Positions 56,606 to 64,000 of a stretch of 64,000 nt of DNA are shown here, piece after piece (within the stretch, counting starts at the first letter, position 1; each line of letters opens with the position of its first letter). Under the pieces are notes generated by a model, which saw only the letters and a program-made list of their open reading frames with translations, was not told where the DNA came from and did not search any database. Source of the DNA: Streptomyces sp. HUAS CB01 (GTDB taxonomy: Bacteria; Actinomycetota; Actinomycetes; Streptomycetales; Streptomycetaceae); assembly GCF_030406905.1 (NCBI RefSeq), contig NZ_CP129137.1, positions 744,001 to 808,000 of the forward strand, read 5' to 3'. A program made the position numbers and the translations under genes.

Positions 56606-59065
56606 TCAGCCCCGCCTCCCCCGGGGTGGCTCGGTGTCCCCGCCGCCCTCCCGCCGCGCCTCCCGGACCGGTCCGACGCGCCCCGCCCCCTCGACCGCTC
56701 CGGCCTCCCGGGGCCGCCCGGCCTCGTCGGCCCGGCCGCCCCGCGCGCGCTCCCCGGCCCCCGCCGCCTCGGCGCCCCCTCCGCCCTCCGCGGCCTCCGC
56801 GACCCGCCCGGCCTCCGCGCTCGTGCCGGGATTCCGGGGACTTCCGGGATCCCCGGCACCGGCGGCGCGTGCCCGGTGCTCCCGCACGGCCGAGTCGACG
56901 TCGTGCTCCAGCGGGGTCCTGTCGATGGCGGCCGTCAGGTCCTCCAGCGCCCGCAACTGGAGGGCAGCACCTCGGCGCACGACCCGTTCCTGGACGCCGT
57001 CCTCGTCGCCCGCCCAGGTGTCGAGTGCCTCCTCCACCCGGTCCCATTCCGGGTTCCTCCGCTCGCGTACGTCACGTGCCGCCTGCGCGGTGTCCGCCGC
57101 CACGGCCTCGGCGAACCCCGCCGCCTCCGGGACCGGCGGTCCCTCCCGGGTGGGCAGATGGGTCTCCAGCAGCATCGCCGCGCGCCCCAGCGCCCTGATC
57201 GCCTCCCCGGCGTCCTCCGCCTCCCTGCGGTTGAGTCCCCGGTGCCGCACCGGCTCCTGCTTGGCCCGGTCGAAGGCCTCGTCCCAGGCGGCGTCGGCCT
57301 CCCGGCTGTCGAGCAGGGCCTTCCGCACCTCCGCGAAGCCCTGGGCCGAGGGCTCGGCATAACTCCGCACGACCGCCGCCGCGTACCGCCCGTTCGCCGC
57401 CAGCCGGTCGGCGAGCCGGTCGAGCAGCCGCGGGGTCTCCCAGGCCGGGTAGACGAGGTAGGCCACCATCGCCAGGACCCCGCCGATGAGGGTGAGGAGC
57501 ACGCGGTCCGGCACGGTCTGGTCCCACTCCTCTCCGCCCATGCCGAGCAGGAAGACGACGTACGCGGCGGTGAACGCCTGGGAGACGGCGTACCCCGTGC
57601 GCATCACCAGGTACATCAGCGCGGCCGACACCACGGCCAGCGCGCCCGACAGATACGCGTCGGGCCGGGTCAGCTGCACCACACCGGTGGCGAGGGCGAC
57701 CCCGACCAGCGTGCCGGCGAAGCGGGCGACGGCACGTGCGTAGGTCTGGTGGAAGTCGGGGCGCATGACCAGCACGGCGGCGATCGGCACCCAGTAGCCG
57801 TGGCCCGGCGAGAGCAGACTGCCCACCACGTACCCCACCGGGGCCACCACCGCGAGCCGCAGGGCGTGGCGGAGGACGGTGGAGTCCGGGCGGAGCTCGC
57901 GGCGCATGTCACGCAGGACGACGGGCAGCACCCGGATCATCGTCGGGCGCATCAGGAACGGGGTCTCCGCCGACGTGCCGGCCCGCGACGCGCGCCTCTC
58001 GCCGCTCTCGGCGACCTCCAGCACCTCGCGGAGCAGGGTGACGAGCCGTACGGCGGCCTGCCGCGCGGCCCCTCGAAGTACCTCGTCGGCCTCGGCGCCC
58101 GAGGGCGCGCCGTCCGCCTCGGGCCGCCGGTTCGCCTCGTCCACCGCGTCTGTCCCGTCCACGGCGCCCGCGGGGGCGATCCGCAGCACGTCCATGACCC
58201 TCGGCGGCACCTCGGCCCGGGTTCCGCGCCGGATCGCCCGGGCGGCGGCGTCGAGGACGTCCGCGGCCGCACCCAGCAGTTCCCTGGCACGATCCCGCTG
58301 CGGGCCGTCAGCGGGCGCGCCGAGGGCGGGATCGGCGAGGGAGGCCACGGCCGGGCGGATCCGTTCGGCCAGACCACGCGTGCCGTGCAGGGCGGGTGGC
58401 CGGTGCCGCGCCTGCAAGGGGGTGACGGCCGCCGCGTCACGGGCCGTCATCAGCGCCTCGGGGTCGAAGGGCGCCGTGGGATCGTGGCGCAGTCTGCGGG
58501 CGTAGTCCGCGACGGCGGCGAAGGCGTCGGCGAGGGCGTCGCGGTGGGCCCCCCATCTGCGGACGGGGAACAGCAGGATCAGCATCGCCTGCACGGCACC
58601 GCCGAGGAAGATGACCACGGCGTGCTCCAGCGCCTGCCCGACGCTGCCGGGCAGGGTGATGGTCACCAGCATCGCGGCGACGGTGGCGGTGGACACGATC
58701 CCCGCCGTGGGGCCGGCGGCCCAGGCCATCCCCGCCAGGAACGACCACAGGGCCAGCAGGAGGAGGAAGGTGACGACGTTCCCGGCGGCGACGTAGCCGA
58801 GGAAGGTGCTGACGGCCAGACCGGCGCCCGCGGCGAGCGCGATGACCTTCCGGGGGCGCCAGCTCCGCTGGAAGGTCGCCGTGCCGGCCGAGAACGCGCC
58901 GAGCGCGGAGGACGCGGCGTAGGCCGGGGAGACCAGCCACAGGGACAGGCCGATCACGATGGCGACCCCGGCGGCCGCACGGATCGCGACCAGGGGTTCG
59001 AGCCGTTTCCGCTCGATCGCCAGGCCGGTGCGCAGGATCTCCCTCAGCGCGCGCAGCCACGTCAC
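56606..59065 (-). CDS. FUSC-family membrane protein, aromatic-acid-exporter-like
   Basis: An 819-residue inner-membrane protein with two blocks of about six hydrophobic segments (residues 25-170 and 390-560) separated by a cytoplasmic region. RAAAGVAIVIGLSLWLVSPA and ALGAFSAGTATFQRSWRPRK open block one. Block two includes VGYVVGSLLSPGHGYWVPIA and MRPDFHQTYARAVARFAGTL, the hallmark of the FUSC family. The C-terminal 90 residues are Arg/Glu/Gly/Ala-rich, highly charged. GTG start at 59065. Export of organic acids or toxicants is inferred from the family. Confidence 0.85.
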   Translation of the reverse strand: MTWLRALREILRTGLAIERKRLEPLVAIRAAAGVAIVIGLSLWLVSPAYAASSALGAFSAGTATFQRSWRPRKVIALAAGAGLAVSTFLGYVAAGNVVTFLLLLALWSFLAGMAWAAGPTAGIVSTATVAAMLVTITLPGSVGQALEHAVVIFLGGAVQAMLILLFPVRRWGAHRDALADAFAAVADYARRLRHDPTAPFDPEALMTARDAAAVTPLQARHRPPALHGTRGLAERIRPAVASLADPALGAPADGPQRDRARELLGAAADVLDAAARAIRRGTRAEVPPRVMDVLRIAPAGAVDGTDAVDEANRRPEADGAPSGAEADEVLRGAARQAAVRLVTLLREVLEVAESGERRASRAGTSAETPFLMRPTMIRVLPVVLRDMRRELRPDSTVLRHALRLAVVAPVGYVVGSLLSPGHGYWVPIAAVLVMRPDFHQTYARAVARFAGTLVGVALATGVVQLTRPDAYLSGALAVVSAALMYLVMRTGYAVSQAFTAAYVVFLLGMGGEEWDQTVPDRVLLTLIGGVLAMVAYLVYPAWETPRLLDRLADRLAANGRYAAAVVRSYAEPSAQGFAEVRKALLDSREADAAWDEAFDRAKQEPVRHRGLNRREAEDAGEAIRALGRAAMLLETHLPTREGPPVPEAAGFAEAVAADTAQAARDVRERRNPEWDRVEEALDTWAGDEDGVQERVVRRGAALQLRALEDLTAAIDRTPLEHDVDSAVREHRARAAGAGDPGSPRNPGTSAEAGRVAEAAEGGGGAEAAGAGERARGGRADEAGRPREAGAVEGAGRVGPVREARREGGGDTEPPRGRRG

Positions 59066-59296
59066 AGAACGAGCCTACGGGGCCCGCGGCCGATGCTCGC
59101 CCCGGAAGCGCCCGGCGCGGGAGAGGGCCCCGACCAGGACCACCGCGGCTCCACGGTCCAGGTGGGCACGGTGAATCGGCCCCGTCCGCCGTCGCGGAAC
59201 CGGTCTGTGCGGCCGGGCCGCCGGGACGGCGCGGGAGCGCGCTGTCGGTGGCTCATGGGACAGTCGGATCCGTGCCGGGTGCCGTGGGAGGGGACC

Positions 59297-59782
59297 ATGA
59301 GAGAGCTGCCCGAGATCGTCGGACGTGACGCGTTCGACGCCCTGGTCATCAGGACCGACTACGGCGACGAGGCCGCCTGGCGGGCGGTGGTCGCGGACCT
59401 GAACCGGCGATGGGGGGACGACGACGAGTTCGACCCCGCGGTCCACCTCGTGGACGATCCCGTATGGGCCGATCGCACGCCCGAAGAGGTCCTGGGCGCG
59501 GTGAGGCGGGACGAGGAGCTGTGCGTGGTCTTCCTCGCCGACCGGGTCACGATGCGGTCCGCCGGCCGGGCCCTGCTCGCCCTCGACGTCTTCGAGGAGG
59601 AGGACGACCTCGACCCGATGTACTACCAGGAGCTCATCGACTCCCCGCCGCCGCGGGAGTTCCGGACCGTCCCGGCCGAAGTCCACGTCGTGCACGCGAA
59701 TCTGTCGATCGGCAACATGGACTTCGAGGAGTTCGCCGAGACGGCCGTCGCCGAACCCGACCCGGTCCACCGGTCCTTCTGA
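59297..59782 (+). CDS. DUF6924-like acidic protein
   Basis: A 161-residue acidic cytosolic protein. DALVIRTDYGDEAAWRAVVA near residue 15 and EVHVVHANLSIGNMDFEEFA near 130 are the conserved ends of a streptomycete family, which I believe is DUF6924. EEDDLDPMYYQ gives a strongly acidic centre. GGAGGGG precedes the ATG. No catalytic motif is visible. It stands alone. Confidence 0.75.
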   Translation: MRELPEIVGRDAFDALVIRTDYGDEAAWRAVVADLNRRWGDDDEFDPAVHLVDDPVWADRTPEEVLGAVRRDEELCVVFLADRVTMRSAGRALLALDVFEEEDDLDPMYYQELIDSPPPREFRTVPAEVHVVHANLSIGNMDFEEFAETAVAEPDPVHRSF

Positions 59783-60315
59783 ACCGTGCCCGCCATCGAC
59801 GGGTACGCGTCGGGCGCGGGCGCCGAAGTCCGCCGGGCAGGGAACCGCCGGGCGCGGCCTCGGGCGGGAACCGCGTCACTGCCCTGACACCAAGACTTTC
59901 ACCTGCCCAGCATCACCGCGGGGTGGAGGAGGCTTTGTTCGCGCGTACGGTCCAGGGACACCCGATCCGGCGACGGACGACACCGCCCCGTGCACACCAG
60001 AGCGATGTGCTCGGGCATCGGACCGTCCAGGCCGACCGGCTTGCCCTGGGGCGTGAGGGACCCCGCCCCCGCACCCCCGGACCACGGACACGATCCGTGC
60101 CGCCGGACGCGGCGAGCACGCGGGCAACCAGGACATCCAAAACCGTTCGGGATGTCCGCAGTGACCAGGAATGGGTCCAAGAACTGACGGGGACGAGCCG
60201 CCCGGCCGGGTTCGCGCCGCGGGACCTGCCGAGGGGCCGGACGGGCGCGAAGCGCGTCACCCCGACGGAGCGCCGGGGGCGACCGACGGGCCGCCTCGTG
60301 CCGGTCCGGACGCCT
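59783..60315. other. Convergent intergenic region, 533 bp
   Basis: The region lies between the DUF6924 gene (plus) and the UBP zinc-finger gene (minus). It contains an exact 8-bp inverted repeat at 60131-60157. Open frames on either strand lack ribosome sites and homology. Confidence 0.5.
60131..60157. repeat. Inverted repeat, 8-bp arms
   Basis: GGACATCC and GGATGTCC are exact inverted repeats around an 11-base AT-richer spacer. They could form a terminator-like hairpin or an operator left from a lost gene. Confidence 0.5.
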
Positions 60316-60576
60316 TCAGACCATGGCCTGGTCGATGTAGCACCAGCGCCAGTCCTCGCCCGGTTCGAAGGACTGCACGATCGGATGGCCCTCGGTCTCG
60401 GCGTGCCCGCTCGCGTGCCTGAGCGGCGAGGAGTCGCAGCACCCCACGTGGCCGCAGGAGAGGCACAGTCTCAGATGCACCCAGGGCGATCCGAGCCGCA
60501 GGCACTCCTCGCAGCCCTGCGGGGTGTTCGGCGACACCGGACGCACCATGTCGAGATGCGGATCGGTCTCCATCAC
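60316..60576 (-). CDS. UBP-type zinc-finger protein
   Basis: An 86-residue zf-UBP protein. Zinc ligands include C22 and C25 (GCEECLRLG), C38, C41 and C46 (LCLSCGHVGCC), and histidines 54, 58 and 64 (HASGHAETEGHP). The fold in eukaryotes binds ubiquitin; bacterial versions have unknown ligands. GTG 60576 and ATG 60573 both follow GGAGG. It lies 30 bases after the thioredoxin gene, likely in the same operon. Confidence 0.88.
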   Translation of the reverse strand: MMETDPHLDMVRPVSPNTPQGCEECLRLGSPWVHLRLCLSCGHVGCCDSSPLRHASGHAETEGHPIVQSFEPGEDWRWCYIDQAMV

Positions 60577-60606
60577 GGACGGCCTCCGTTCGGCGGCGTG
60601 CGGGAT

Positions 60607-61061
60607 TCAGCGGCGGTCTCGCAGGGCCTGTTCGACCCACTGGCGCAGAGCGGGTGCGGGGGCCGCGCCCGCCTGGCGGGCGATCACCTCTCCCCGGTCC
60701 ATGAGGACCAGGGTGGGTACGGCCTGCACCTGGAACTTCTGCGCGATGCGCGGCGCCTGGTCGACGTCGACCTTGACCAGCTTGATCCGGCCGGCCAGTT
60801 CGCGTGCGACCTGCTCCAGCGCCGGACCGACCGTGCGGCACGGTCCGCACCAGGTGGCCCACAGATCGACGAGGACGACGGGCGCGGCCTTCTCGGCGAC
60901 CTCCTCGAAGTCGGCGTCGCCCGCGTCGGCGATCCACGGGAGCGGGGACGCGCAACTCCCGCAGCGCGGACGGCCGTCGGCGGCGGCCGGCACCCGGTTC
61001 CCGCGGCCGCACGCGGCGCAGACGACCGTCCTGCTGTCGGTGTTCGTCGGGCTCATCGCGC

Positions 61062-61065
<4 letters not shown>
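60607..61065 (-). CDS. trxC: Thioredoxin 2 with N-terminal zinc ribbon
   Basis: A 152-residue thioredoxin. An N-terminal zinc ribbon uses C16, C19, C35 and C38 (CAACGRG, CGSCASP). The thioredoxin fold follows with the active site [12 protein letters not shown] (C73, C76) and the cis-proline in [10 protein letters not shown]. It reduces protein disulfides and is often stress-induced. The GTG at 61065 overlaps the ClpB stop (GTGA) with GAGG upstream, indicating coupled translation with the disaggregase. Confidence 0.92.
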
Positions 61066-63703
<2,638 letters not shown>

Positions 63704-63713
<10 letters not shown>

Positions 63714-64000
63714 GATTCATCACTCCTGGCGCCGGCGTTGCTGCGCCTCAGCTCGTCCTCCAGCTCGCTGATCCGGTCGAGCAGATCGAGCACCAGACCG
63801 AGTGAGGCGTAGTTGAGGTGCAGCCCGGCCCTGAGGCGTTGGATGCGGGCCAGTACCGAGGGGGCGCTCCGGTCGAACCAGAGCCGGCCGTCGGCGCCCC
63901 GGGCGGCGTCGATCAGGCCGAGTGCGACGAACCGCCGCACGACGTCGGGGTGGAGGGAGGCGAGACGCGCGACGGCGTCCAGGTCCAGCCGGGTGACCGG
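63704..64000 (-). CDS. CbpM-like/MerR-type chaperone modulator, C-terminal part
   Basis: The last 98 residues of a protein whose start lies beyond the right edge. A winged-helix-like segment ([40 protein letters not shown]) is followed by the C-terminal helix [20 protein letters not shown] and a coiled end. CbpM-type proteins regulate DnaJ-like CbpA; HspR-type proteins repress heat-shock operons. Its stop overlaps clpB by 10 bases, so it probably belongs to the same chaperone operon with a DnaJ-like gene upstream outside the window. Confidence 0.75.

Overview
The window reads as chromosomal DNA of a Streptomyces or close relative. The GC content is very high, with strong G/C at third codon positions. 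GTG and TTG starts are common and genes often overlap by 1 to 4 bases (ATGA, GTGA). Typical actinomycete families are present: a WhiB protein, monomeric isocitrate dehydrogenase, PAS/GAF/SpoIIE phosphatases with HATPase tails, a LAXTG-anchored DUF1996 protein, and DmdR/IdeR-type iron boxes. No rRNA, tRNA, CRISPR array, integrase or insertion sequence was recognised.

Positions 1-9100 are an iron region. A ferric-reductase-like gene leaves the window on the left. Divergent from it is a tight four-gene NRPS-independent siderophore operon (ATP-grasp ligase, two IucA/IucC synthetases, PLP decarboxylase) whose content resembles the vibrioferrin pvsABDE set without the exporter. A DUF2470 gene with its own iron box follows. 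Between them lie a triplicated 106-bp repeat and, further on, an 18-unit 8-bp minisatellite. Positions 9115-16783 hold a five-gene minus-strand module: SWIM zinc finger, DUF5691, VWA, MoxR-type AAA+ ATPase, DUF5682. Positions 17132-21822 hold an aldehyde dehydrogenase, APC permease and GMC oxidoreductase operon, probably for choline or amino-alcohol oxidation. Positions 22000-25800 hold a small secreted Gly/Asp/His-rich protein, the wreck of a peptidoglycan amidase, and monomeric NADP-isocitrate dehydrogenase.

Positions 25901-37415 carry three large PAS/GAF/SpoIIE phosphatases (two overlapping, one separate), a Cfa-like methyltransferase, a zinc alcohol dehydrogenase and a thioredoxin-reductase-like flavoprotein with a palindromic upstream site. 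Positions 37647-41279 hold a cyclophilin and a LutABC lactate oxidation operon. Positions 41419-43698 hold an NAD-dependent epimerase, a CinA/PncC amidohydrolase and a WhiB regulator. Positions 43865-47180 form the most unusual small locus. A heme-oxygenase-like diiron enzyme, a HemK/MTQ2-type methyltransferase and a CDGSH iron-sulfur protein form one operon, divergent from a preATP-grasp peptide/amide ligase. It looks like a compact biosynthetic unit of unknown product.

Positions 47519-56395 hold small stress and house-cleaning genes (SRPBCC, VOC proteins, a nucleotidyltransferase-BON-metallophosphoesterase operon, a formamidopyrimidine-type glycosylase), a large cell-wall-anchored DUF1996 protein and a universal stress protein broken by three frame changes. 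Positions 56606-64000 hold a FUSC-type membrane protein, a DUF6924 protein and a minus-strand chaperone operon (CbpM-like regulator, ClpB, thioredoxin 2, then a UBP zinc finger) that continues past the right edge.
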